From contig JBLHLT010000004.1 in the NCBI GenBank assembly GCA_047621325.1, positions 124,001-188,000 of the forward strand: a stretch of 64,000 nt of DNA. The letters are read 5' to 3'. Shown piece after piece: positions 1 through 7,287 of this stretch. The translations under genes were made by a program, and so were the position numbers. Below the pieces are notes generated by a model. The model ran no database searches. It saw only the letters and a program-made list of their open reading frames with translations, and was not told where the DNA came from. Each line of letters begins with the position of its first letter. Position 1 is the stretch's first letter. This stretch comes from Bermanella sp047621325. Lineage in GTDB: Bacteria; Pseudomonadota; Gammaproteobacteria; Pseudomonadales; Oceanobacteraceae.

Positions 1-455
1 AAATGCTCTGGCGGCGATAATGTCGCCCGCACTGCAATATCAGCTTGACGATTTGACATATTAAATTCTTGATTACTGACCAATAGTTCAATCCGTATAT
101 CAGGGTACACCTTATTAAAGTCAGAAATATAACGGGGCAAATAGCGATAAGCGATATTATTAGGTGCCGTTATCTTAACCACGCCATTGAGCTTAAAATC
201 TTTACCCACTATGTGGCGATTTATACCATCAAAAGAATTTTCAATATTTTGCGCAAGCTTTAGTAGCTCATGCCCTAAGGCTGTTAATTCATAGCGGTTG
301 TTTATGCGTTCAAATAACCGGCCGCCTATTTGATCCTCAAAAGCATTCAAACGCCTAAAGATCGTGGAATGATTCACCTCAAGTTCATCCGCCGCCGCGG
401 ATAATGATCCTCGACGAGCAATCGCAAGAAATACCTTCAGTGAATTCCAATCCAT
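1..455 (-). CDS. LysR-family transcriptional regulator, C-terminus outside window
   Basis: The 151 visible residues begin MDWNSLKVFLAIARRGSLSA and carry the winged helix-turn-helix typical of LysR regulators at residues 1-60, with the recognition segment around NHSTIFRRLNAFE. The start of the effector-binding domain follows (VVKITAPNNIAYRYLP). The gene runs off the left edge, so about half of the usual ~300 residues is missing. It is divergent from the DoxX/GST pair, with 103 bp between the start codons, the usual arrangement for a LysR protein controlling its neighbour. The inducer cannot be inferred. The family call is secure; the target is inference. Confidence 0.9.
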   Translation of the reverse strand, partial: MDWNSLKVFLAIARRGSLSAAADELEVNHSTIFRRLNAFEDQIGGRLFERINNRYELTALGHELLKLAQNIENSFDGINRHIVGKDFKLNGVVKITAPNNIAYRYLPRYISDFNKVYPDIRIELLVSNQEFNMSNRQADIAVRATLSPPEH

Positions 456-558
456 ACTCAACCCCTCTCATTGCAAAACTGCAAACTATTATTGCATAGA
501 TTGCCAATTTACCTGCGACTTCGCAAGATCAATAATATACGTACACCTTTAAACGCAG

Positions 559-1008
559 ATGAAAACAATGAATAGCTTACTAAATATCAACACAAGCCAA
601 TTAATATTGCGAGTATCACTCGCTACTATTCTTTTGGCCCACAGCCTCTATTTAAAGCTAGTAGTGTTTACATTAGCTGGCACGGCACAGTTTTTTGGCT
701 CTATTGGCTTGCCGGAGGTACTCGCATATATCGTCTTTTTAATAGAAGCAATCTCAGGTATTGCACTGTTAGTAGGATTCAAGACACGCTTTTTTTCATT
801 ATTGGTTCTCCCTGTTTTACTGGGTGCGACTTGGGTACACGTTAACAACGGCTGGTTATTCAGCAATACGGGAGGAGGCTGGGAATATCCACTACTGCTC
901 TCGTTCATGGCCATTGCACAGGCTGGCTTAGGAGACGGCCAATACTCGCTAAGTACTTACCTTTCATCAAAATATCAACACCAAAATCATAGGAGCATAA
1001 TTCAATGA
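559..1008 (+). CDS. DoxX family membrane protein
   Basis: A 149-residue inner-membrane protein with four predicted hydrophobic segments (about residues 15-42, 51-75, 78-95 and 108-125), matching the size and topology of DoxX/DoxD family proteins. The family is linked to quinone or thiosulfate redox chemistry in some organisms and to oxidative stress functions in others; the substrate here is unknown. A second in-frame ATG lies three codons downstream at 568, and neither has a strong ribosome binding site. The stop overlaps the start of the GST-like gene by 4 bp (ATGA), so the two are translationally coupled and probably under the divergent LysR regulator. Confidence 0.85.
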   Translation: MKTMNSLLNINTSQLILRVSLATILLAHSLYLKLVVFTLAGTAQFFGSIGLPEVLAYIVFLIEAISGIALLVGFKTRFFSLLVLPVLLGATWVHVNNGWLFSNTGGGWEYPLLLSFMAIAQAGLGDGQYSLSTYLSSKYQHQNHRSIIQ

Positions 1009-1694
1009 CGCAACAAAGCTTTCACCTTATTGCTCATGTGTTATGCCCCTATGTGCAACGTTCAATTATCACATTAGAAGAAAAAGGCATTCCCTACACC
1101 CGAACAGATATAGATCTTGCAAAAAAACCAGAATGGTTTAAACAAAAATCCCCCATGGAAAAGGTGCCCATCTTATTAATAGGTGATGAGCACACTCTGT
1201 TTGAATCAGCTGTTATTTGTGAATATTTAGATGAAATTACACCAGGCTCATTACATCCGGTTGATAGCTTTGAAAAAGCATATCATCGATCATGGATTGA
1301 ATTCGGCTCCAGCATATTGAACGACATAACCAGCCTATACAATGCAAAGGACACGTCATCCTTTAAAATCATTCACATTAAAATACAACGTAAATTTTCA
1401 CATATTGAAAAAGAAATATCGGGCAGTCCTTTTTTTATTGGCGAGACGTTTCATTTGATAGACGCGGTATACGGAACGATTTTTCGATACTTTGAAGTAT
1501 TCGATACGTTTATTAACTTAAAAACGTTTGATAATTTACCAAAGTGTCAGACATGGCTTAATGCATTGAAACAACGTAGTTCAATTAAAGATGCCGTTTC
1601 AAAAAATTATTCAAATCATTTTATAACATTTTTAAAAAAACGAGAGAGTCATATATCACGACTTGCACTATCGAATAACAAACAACACATGTAA
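1005..1694 (+). CDS. Glutathione S-transferase-like protein
   Basis: A 229-residue protein with an N-terminal thioredoxin-fold GST domain. The motif LCPYVQRS places a cysteine at residue 14 where omega-, beta- and SspA-like GSTs carry theirs, and KVPIL supplies the conserved cis-proline. Residues ~70-75 (ESAVICEYLDE) form the glutathione-contact segment, and the remainder is the all-helical C-terminal domain. A clear AGGAG lies 9 bases before the ATG. It overlaps doxX by 4 bp, so it is the second gene of an operon. The likely role is glutathione-dependent reduction or detoxification in the cytoplasm; the electrophile is unknown. Confidence 0.85.
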   Translation: MTQQSFHLIAHVLCPYVQRSIITLEEKGIPYTRTDIDLAKKPEWFKQKSPMEKVPILLIGDEHTLFESAVICEYLDEITPGSLHPVDSFEKAYHRSWIEFGSSILNDITSLYNAKDTSSFKIIHIKIQRKFSHIEKEISGSPFFIGETFHLIDAVYGTIFRYFEVFDTFINLKTFDNLPKCQTWLNALKQRSSIKDAVSKNYSNHFITFLKKRESHISRLALSNNKQHM

Positions 1695-1703
1695 GCTCTC
1701 TCA

Positions 1704-2327
1704 TTACCTACCACTGAAAAATTCGAATTTGGCACCCTGAAAAATCTTTACGGGGTTGCCCCTTTCTAACTCTAAATGATTTAACCAAGCTTGTTTTGAT
1801 TCTTGTAGCATGGATTCTTGTTTTTTATCTGCCAGCTTCTGTAATAGCAGTGCCTTTGCAATCCTTTTATTTGCATGCTGGCTGCGCTCTGACTCACTTC
1901 GAACCGAAATGCCCGTTTCTATATGAGTCGCTTTAACGGCAGAATCTGTTGTATTAACATGCTGACCGCCGGCGCCCGATGCGCGGCAAGTTTCATATTT
2001 AATTAGCGCATCAAAATTTGAATCATCTCGTTCAATTGTTTTACACTGAAAGAACCAGTTTTTCTTTTTATATTTTAAACGAAAAGGGCTTTGCATCTTC
2101 CATAACATAACCCCGTTCCAGTTGTTTATAATGTTCTGACTGTTCTCGCCGCTTAATTCAATTAAAACAGAATGAAAGCCATATTTTGACTCATGACTAT
2201 CAATAATAGCTAGCATCACCCGTTTTTGCTTGCACGCCTGCTTAATCGCGTTTAAAGCATGACTCACGGCCTTACAGCACTCCTCAGGTCCTTGGCCTGC
2301 TGTTAACTGTAATAAATTCATGAGCAT
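1704..2327 (-). CDS. prfH: Peptide chain release factor homologue PrfH
   Basis: A 207-residue release-factor-like protein. The peptidyl-tRNA hydrolysis motif GGQ is at residues 120-122 in the context GAGGQHVNTTDSAV, followed by the usual basic segment (SERSQHANKRIAKALL). Canonical RF1/RF2 are ~360 residues with stop-codon recognition and N-terminal domains; the short length fits PrfH. In the family, PrfH releases peptides from ribosomes with a cleaved 16S rRNA decoding centre so that the partner RtcB ligase can reseal the RNA. The ATG at 2327 overlaps the end of the ligase gene by 10 bp; an ATG two codons later is possible. It is convergent with the GST-like gene. Confidence 0.93.
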   Translation of the reverse strand: MLMNLLQLTAGQGPEECCKAVSHALNAIKQACKQKRVMLAIIDSHESKYGFHSVLIELSGENSQNIINNWNGVMLWKMQSPFRLKYKKKNWFFQCKTIERDDSNFDALIKYETCRASGAGGQHVNTTDSAVKATHIETGISVRSESERSQHANKRIAKALLLQKLADKKQESMLQESKQAWLNHLELERGNPVKIFQGAKFEFFSGR

Positions 2328-3466
2328 GACCCTTCTGTTTTAAAAGTAATCAAAGGTTTTAATTTTGCAATAACCTCGATAAGCCCAGCATCAAGCATCG
2401 ACTCAATAACAGAAGAACACTTTTTATACGCTTGCGGCGCCTCGTCATAAAGTAACTCTTTATTACCGCATATCACTCGGCTGCCAAATTTTGTTCTATT
2501 TAAATCTTCCTTAGAGTATTTAGAACTCAACCTTGCTTGACAGTCGCCCCGCTTCCATTTCCGGCCAGCACCGTGAGCTAAAGAATTTAATGCAATATCG
2601 TTATCTAATGGTTTCACTAAATAGGTGTAATCCCCTCTTGAGCCAGGAATAACCACCACACCCTTATCTGAAGGCGTCGCACCTTTGCGATGCAAATATC
2701 CGGTTTGATTATCTATAACAGCTTCAGTAACCAGATTATGATTAACATCTAAAATCATATTGGCTTTAATATTAACCGACCTACAAAACCGTTTTGCAAT
2801 TAAATATCGGTTTAGCTCAGCCCACCTTAATGCCATATTATGTTTATTCATATATTCAAAAAACGCTTGTGTGTTTGAAAAGACGGCATCATGATTATAA
2901 GCTGAAAGGTAAGCATCTAAGATACTGTGCCCGAGCCCACGTGAGCCTGAGTGAACCAATAATATCGCGTTGTTTTTATCAAGATTTAAATCGTTAAAAA
3001 TAACATCATTGATTACTTCATCAACCTCTTGAAATTCAGCAAAATGATTTCCACCGCCTATTGTCCCTAAACTGCTATCAAAGCCAGTAGAATCAATATT
3101 ACGGCGTGTTCTTTCTTCTGAAATTAGCGACTGCCAATCACCTGCTAGCGGCGATTCTAAATCTTTGAGTTTTTTAACCCACTTGTCTTTATTGAGTTTT
3201 GAAATCAATTGGTCGCTCTGCCAAAGCGACATGCCACAACCAATGTCATTGCCAACTAACGCGGGGTAAATACGATCTAAACTAAAAAATGCAGCGCCGA
3301 TCGGGTAACTTTTCCCTGGATGTAAGTCTGGCATACCCACAACAGACGTCATACCCTCTAGTTCAGATGTTTTAACAAGCTGCTGTACCGCTAAGTCTTC
3401 TATCCATGTTTTTTTGGACGCAACAAGACTCACGGATTTTGAGATTTTTTGAACGTAAGTGTCCAT
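2318..3466 (-). CDS. rtcB: RtcB-family RNA ligase (RtcB2 type, PrfH partner)
   Basis: A 382-residue GTP/Mn-dependent RNA ligase joining 2',3'-cyclic phosphate or 3'-phosphate ends to 5'-OH ends. The catalytic set is intact: metal-binding D74 and C77 in GNDIGCGM, N140-H141 in GGGNHF, H172 in HSGSRGLGH, H243 in NHN, and the guanylylated histidine H298 in HGAGRKW. It is shorter than the ~408-residue housekeeping RtcB. No rtcR or rtcA lies nearby. The partner here is prfH, which overlaps its 3' end. Established work on such pairs gives PrfH the rescue role and this RtcB the repair of 16S rRNA cut by ribotoxins. AAGGA lies 8 bases before the ATG. Confidence 0.94.
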   Translation of the reverse strand: MDTYVQKISKSVSLVASKKTWIEDLAVQQLVKTSELEGMTSVVGMPDLHPGKSYPIGAAFFSLDRIYPALVGNDIGCGMSLWQSDQLISKLNKDKWVKKLKDLESPLAGDWQSLISEERTRRNIDSTGFDSSLGTIGGGNHFAEFQEVDEVINDVIFNDLNLDKNNAILLVHSGSRGLGHSILDAYLSAYNHDAVFSNTQAFFEYMNKHNMALRWAELNRYLIAKRFCRSVNIKANMILDVNHNLVTEAVIDNQTGYLHRKGATPSDKGVVVIPGSRGDYTYLVKPLDNDIALNSLAHGAGRKWKRGDCQARLSSKYSKEDLNRTKFGSRVICGNKELLYDEAPQAYKKCSSVIESMLDAGLIEVIAKLKPLITFKTEGSCS

Positions 3467-3506
3467 AAACCAATCCTTAATTAGAAATAAAAATAGATTG
3501 GCAGGC

Positions 3507-3524
3507 CTGCTGGCCTATAGAAAA
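3507..3524 (-). promoter_or_regulatory. Hairpin and palindrome between leader ORF and rtcB2
   Basis: The minus strand reads AGGCC-AGCA-GGCCT, a 5-bp stem with a tetraloop, overlapping a perfect 10-bp palindrome GCAGGCCTGC. It lies just after the stop codon of the leader ORF and 40-60 bases before the ligase start, where an attenuating or translation-controlling structure would be expected. There is no U-run, so it is not a classical terminator. Confidence 0.3.
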
Positions 3525-3528
3525 CGTA

Positions 3529-3576
3529 TTAGACTAAGCGTAGAGACCTGCGAAAAAGGTGTTTTAAATGTGACAT
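3529..3576 (-). CDS. 15-codon leader ORF upstream of rtcB2-prfH
   Basis: An ORF ATG to TAA encodes MSHLKHLFRRSLRLV, a basic peptide. Its ribosome binding site AAGGAGG (3583-3589) plus the following T gives eight consecutive bases complementary to the 16S anti-Shine-Dalgarno, with a 6-base spacer to ATG, far stronger than the site of the ligase itself. It ends 62 bases before the ligase start and sits in the predicted mRNA leader. Leader peptides often control downstream genes by ribosome occupancy. Because ribotoxin cleavage at the decoding centre removes the anti-Shine-Dalgarno, this site could report ribosome damage. The ORF is seen; translation and function are inference. Confidence 0.55.
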   Translation of the reverse strand: MSHLKHLFRRSLRLV

Positions 3577-3616
3577 ATTTAACCTCCTTGCAGTAATGAA
3601 TTGAATTAAGTCGAGC

Positions 3617-3644
3617 ATGATATCCCCTTAATTTTAAAAATCAA
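3617..3644 (-). promoter_or_regulatory. Candidate sigma-70 promoter of the rtcB2-prfH operon
   Basis: On the minus strand TTGATT (3639-3644) and TATCAT (3617-3622) are separated by 16 bases. The start point would fall about 20 bases before the strong leader Shine-Dalgarno. The flanks are very AT-rich. I see no sigma-54 GG/GC element, unlike classical rtcBA operons controlled by RtcR. Confidence 0.4.
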
Positions 3645-3831
3645 CTTATTATTAATAATCCTAAGTTATCAATAATAATGCTCACAAAATAAGTGGTAAA
3701 TCTGTATCAATAAAAACACCACTCATATGAAACTAAAGCTAATGCGATTTTTGAGCCTAAGACAGCCAAATTATTCCTAATGTAGGTCAGGTAATATCTG
3801 TCGTAACTAATTACTGCTAGGTACCGTCAAC

Positions 3832-4818
3832 CTACTTTTTTATAAAGCGGTAGTATGAGCTAACATCGACGAAGCCCAACAGCTCGGCACGGGCTTCGCC
3901 ATTTAATGCTATGTCTTTTAGCATATTAATTTTTTCAAATCTTGCTTGCTTAACCAACTCAGAAAACGTCGCCCCTTCATTTTTTAATTTACGATACAAT
4001 GTGGCGCGGCTCATGTGTAATGTACCCAATAAGTTTTCAATGTTGCTGTATTTAGCAAGGTCTTGAACAAACAGCTCCATCACCTTAGACGTGGTTGACG
4101 GCAACGCAGCTATTGATAACGATATCGCTTGAGCACGCTGCTGTAATACATCACGTAAGTACGAATTTGCGCTATCAAGGGGTTGATAAAAATCGGATTT
4201 TGCTAACACAATACGATTCACACTAGTGTTAAATTCAATATGATCACCTAACAACCTAACATAATCACCACCGTGTTTGGGTCTAGCATAAACAAAGCTT
4301 GCAGACTTTACTTGCAAAGGTTGTTTCACAAAATAATTTGCCCACGCAATAATCGCCACCATACTACGCTCAATAGCTAAATCAGGGTAGTGTAATGATG
4401 AGTCGTGTTTAAACTCTAAAACAACGTCATCTGTATTATCATCTTCGATCAATTGCCATTGTTCAGCGTGATTCAACAACCCTACATTATGGGTAAAAAT
4501 ATGAAACGCTTGAGCTAAGGTATCGCTATAAGAAATCCAATTGGCTAACACACCTTTGGCTTGCTGATTAACCGTACAGCCCACTTCAAAAGCGAACCTA
4601 GATTGCGTATCTACCATATTCCAAAGTGACACCAAATGAGTTTCAGCCAAGCGGTGTTCAACAATAGCGTCACCTTTTTTATACAAGGCGTATTTCTTGA
4701 ATACATCTGCGCTAATGCCTTGTAATGCCGACTCTGACAATACACCACGCGTGATTAATTCATTGGCTAAATCCACCACGGCAATGGCCGACACGGTTTT
4801 AACTAGGGTACTTACCAT
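3832..4818 (-). CDS. AraC-family regulator with shortened C-terminus
   Basis: A 328-residue protein with the N-terminal arabinose-binding-type domain of the OruR/ArgR-like AraC subgroup and a C-terminal double helix-turn-helix. The first helix-turn-helix is clear (LLGTLHMSRATLYRKLKNEGATFSELV). The second reaches LGFVDVSSYYRFIKK and then stops, whereas family members normally continue with a conserved Trp-Gly...Tyr-Arg tail of about 15 residues. The end falls at an A-run followed by TAG, so a nonsense change or slippage is possible, but I could not recover the tail in another frame. It is divergent from the FMN-type gene at 4961, its probable target. DNA binding may be impaired. Confidence 0.8.
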   Translation of the reverse strand: MVSTLVKTVSAIAVVDLANELITRGVLSESALQGISADVFKKYALYKKGDAIVEHRLAETHLVSLWNMVDTQSRFAFEVGCTVNQQAKGVLANWISYSDTLAQAFHIFTHNVGLLNHAEQWQLIEDDNTDDVVLEFKHDSSLHYPDLAIERSMVAIIAWANYFVKQPLQVKSASFVYARPKHGGDYVRLLGDHIEFNTSVNRIVLAKSDFYQPLDSANSYLRDVLQQRAQAISLSIAALPSTTSKVMELFVQDLAKYSNIENLLGTLHMSRATLYRKLKNEGATFSELVKQARFEKINMLKDIALNGEARAELLGFVDVSSYYRFIKK

Positions 4819-4960
4819 AACGGCCTCTACTTTGAATCAATTTACCACTCGCTTGCAACAAAATACCTCACACGCTGCCACCAAGTCTTTTACACTCTGA
4901 GTCGTCTACTCACTAAACTACTATTGAGTTAAAACAGCCGCTAAATGAAGGCAAAAAAAT

Positions 4961-6001
4961 ATGCGCGATACGAATCAAACTATACAAAAGAAAGATGAAA
5001 TAACCTACTCACAATCTCATGTCGTATTATCTGATTCGGCTTTACGTAACATCATACCGCCCGCACCTGCGTTATTAGACAAACGCATACAACCCACACT
5101 GGACTTTTTTTCGCTCGAATTTATGACTCAAGCCTGCGTGGTAATCCTGGGCACATCATCTAATGCCATCCCAATGTCACCACTGCTGTATCAAAAAAAT
5201 ATCACGATTGATAATGAAACCCAACTCACACTCACCCATTTAACCAAGACATGTTTATTAAACATTAGTGAGCCCGCTTCTTACGCCAGTTTATTTTTCA
5301 TGGTGCCTGGGATTGGCCATAGCCTGCGGATAAATGGCACATTCAAAGCCATCAACGCCCACGATGGGATATTCATTATTGAAGGCGTGTATTTTCATTG
5401 CGCCAGAGCCGCCGCACGCTCTGAATTATTTAGTACCTATCAAACTCATCATTCGCAAGCCTCTATCACAGAACACACCATTATTCATCAATCACCCTAT
5501 GCGCTTTTAAAAACACAAAACGCCACAGGTAAAACCGAAATTTCTCCCCGTGGAGATGAAGCGGGCTTTATAAAAGCCATTAACCACAATACTTTATTTA
5601 TGCCAGAACGTCCCGGTAACAAGGTCGCAGTGAGCCTGCGCAATATCATGAACAATCCAAATATCGAATTATTACTAATGATACCTAACACAGCCTACAC
5701 CTTAAATATCATCGGCCAAGCTCATGTCACCACTAACCCAGCATTATTAGAATTAAGTGAGGTGAATAGCAAGCAGCCTAAAATAGGCATTGTGATTGAG
5801 GCGACGTCAAAACAATTTCAGCTTGATGAGAAATTAACGCAATCTGGGTTATGGGATCGTGAAAATTTTATTGATAAAAAAATGTTAACCGCTTTCCCAA
5901 AAGCATTATCCTCTCATATGAAAGGCACTGGGTTAATGGGCAAGGCCACAACTTTGGTGGTGGATGCCATTGTTAAGCATGATATGAAGAATTTGTATTA
6001 A
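4961..6001 (+). CDS. Pyridoxamine 5'-phosphate oxidase-like FMN-binding protein (tandem split barrels)
   Basis: A 346-residue protein. The motif SPRGDEAGF (about residue 191) followed by TLFMPERPGNK and NIMNNPNIELLLMIPN is characteristic of the PPOX-class FMN-dependent family with split-barrel fold. The N-terminal half has a weaker related segment (LRNIIPPAPALLDKRIQPTLDFF, then MVPGIGHSLRINGTF), suggesting two barrels in one chain. GAAGG lies 9 bases before the ATG. The protein is probably a cytoplasmic flavin-dependent reductase of unknown substrate, divergent from and perhaps controlled by the AraC regulator at 3832. The family call is from motifs; the substrate is unknown. Confidence 0.75.
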   Translation: MRDTNQTIQKKDEITYSQSHVVLSDSALRNIIPPAPALLDKRIQPTLDFFSLEFMTQACVVILGTSSNAIPMSPLLYQKNITIDNETQLTLTHLTKTCLLNISEPASYASLFFMVPGIGHSLRINGTFKAINAHDGIFIIEGVYFHCARAAARSELFSTYQTHHSQASITEHTIIHQSPYALLKTQNATGKTEISPRGDEAGFIKAINHNTLFMPERPGNKVAVSLRNIMNNPNIELLLMIPNTAYTLNIIGQAHVTTNPALLELSEVNSKQPKIGIVIEATSKQFQLDEKLTQSGLWDRENFIDKKMLTAFPKALSSHMKGTGLMGKATTLVVDAIVKHDMKNLY

Positions 6002-6141
6002 GCGCTTTATTACGTATTCACTCAAAGGCTTTTCTATCATCAAGTTTTTATCGAAAAGCATATACAAATAAAACCAAACATCAGCATTAAAATCTTATGT
6101 TTAGCAGGACTCGCCAAAAGATATAATAAACTTACCAAAGT

Positions 6142-6169
6142 CCTTGTAGAGCCTATTGGCCCTACAAGG
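6142..6169. terminator. Terminator-like hairpin between convergent genes
   Basis: CCTTGTAG and CTACAAGG pair over 8 bp, then a mismatch, then GCC/GGC around the loop TATT. It lies 18 bases past the stop of the VPS62-like gene (minus) and 140 bases past the PPOX gene (plus). There is no long T-run on either side, so termination would be weak or factor-assisted. Confidence 0.4.
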
Positions 6170-6186
6170 TTAATACTAATGACCCA

Positions 6187-7278
6187 CTATTTACGATTAG
6201 CTTCTTTTTCAAGCTTAGCTAATATCGAATCCATTTGAGTCATCGTTGTCTTATGCTTAATAACAGATACTTTTAAGCTTTTTCCCAACTCTGCAGTTGA
6301 GAGTGCAGCATTTTTAAGGGACTTGACACCGAACACAGACTTACTCGTTGCAGATACTCGTTTAGTCGAATCCAGTGATTTTAATTCTGGCACCGTCTCT
6401 AAAACTGGTGCAAGCGCTTTATCATTCAAAGTCCAAAAGCAATTAGCCGCAAGCTTCGAGTAGTTTGCTTGCGCGAATAACGTACCTACTTTTTCATTAT
6501 AATAAATACTGACACTTCTATTTGCGCCAGATTTTCTGTCGTTCCATATTAACGATTTAGGTTTCGTCAGTTCAGCAAAATCCTTTCTGATACACGCTAT
6601 TTCCTTTAAACCGGGTGCTTTGCCATGTCCACGCTGGCAACACATGCCAACAGCCACATAACCCTTAGGTGGATTAGGGCGCCAAAACGAACCATCCCAA
6701 CTGGCACCGGAGCCCGAGTCTTTCCAAATTCTGGTATACGACACCGGATATTTCCATTTAATAGGGCCATTCATTTTAATCGTTAAGATACTGCCATTTG
6801 TTTTACCATAATTGGATTGACCATAATCCCCAACAGCAATGTACCCTTCATCCGGCTGCGGCCTATAGAAAGCGCCAGATAGTCTTGCTCCGCTCTTACG
6901 ATCTTTCCACGTTATTTTAAACCGGCTTGTTAATTTTATTGCATCGGTATAAGTTTTAATTAGGTTAATATTTTTATTAATATCGCGCTTAACCCGTTCA
7001 AGTTTCTTCTTTTCGGCTGCATTATCTTCCTGTGTCACTTTAAGTTTTGCTCTTGCACTTTCAAACACATTGTTCGAAGCAATTTTCTTTTTATTTGCCT
7101 CAGTTTGACTTTTAACAGCATCCGCTTTTTGCTTGTTTACTGTTTTAATCAGTGCAGCAGAATCTGTTTTAGCCTTAGCTATTTTCAAGCCATTTTCTTT
7201 TACCTTCGCATTCTTGGATTTCACCAATACAGAATCCAAGCTACTCTTCCAATCACTTATTACTGTGTTCGTCGCCAT
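6187..7278 (-). CDS. VPS62-like repeat protein with N-terminal coiled coil
   Basis: 363 residues from the ATG at 7278. The preceding in-frame GTG at 7287 is less likely, because AGGTGATC just before the ATG matches the anti-Shine-Dalgarno. Residues ~1-105 are Lys/Ala-rich, charged and predicted coiled coil. Residues ~105-280 hold three copies of a W-K-D-x-x-S-G-A ... W/Y-R-P ... G-Y-x-A-V-G unit (WKDRKSGARLSG, WKDSGSGASWDG, WNDRKSGANRSV), the signature of VPS62/DUF946 domains found in fungi, plants and scattered bacteria, of unknown biochemical role. The third copy is degenerate. There is no signal peptide. It is the last gene of the three-gene operon. Confidence 0.75.
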   Translation of the reverse strand: MATNTVISDWKSSLDSVLVKSKNAKVKENGLKIAKAKTDSAALIKTVNKQKADAVKSQTEANKKKIASNNVFESARAKLKVTQEDNAAEKKKLERVKRDINKNINLIKTYTDAIKLTSRFKITWKDRKSGARLSGAFYRPQPDEGYIAVGDYGQSNYGKTNGSILTIKMNGPIKWKYPVSYTRIWKDSGSGASWDGSFWRPNPPKGYVAVGMCCQRGHGKAPGLKEIACIRKDFAELTKPKSLIWNDRKSGANRSVSIYYNEKVGTLFAQANYSKLAANCFWTLNDKALAPVLETVPELKSLDSTKRVSATSKSVFGVKSLKNAALSTAELGKSLKVSVIKHKTTMTQMDSILAKLEKEANRK

Positions 7279-7287
7279 GATGATCAC

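Noticed and set aside
3591..3760. Sigma-54 promoter for an RtcR-type activator upstream of rtcB2
   Set aside because: No GG and GC doublets at the required spacing, and no rtcR gene in the neighbourhood.
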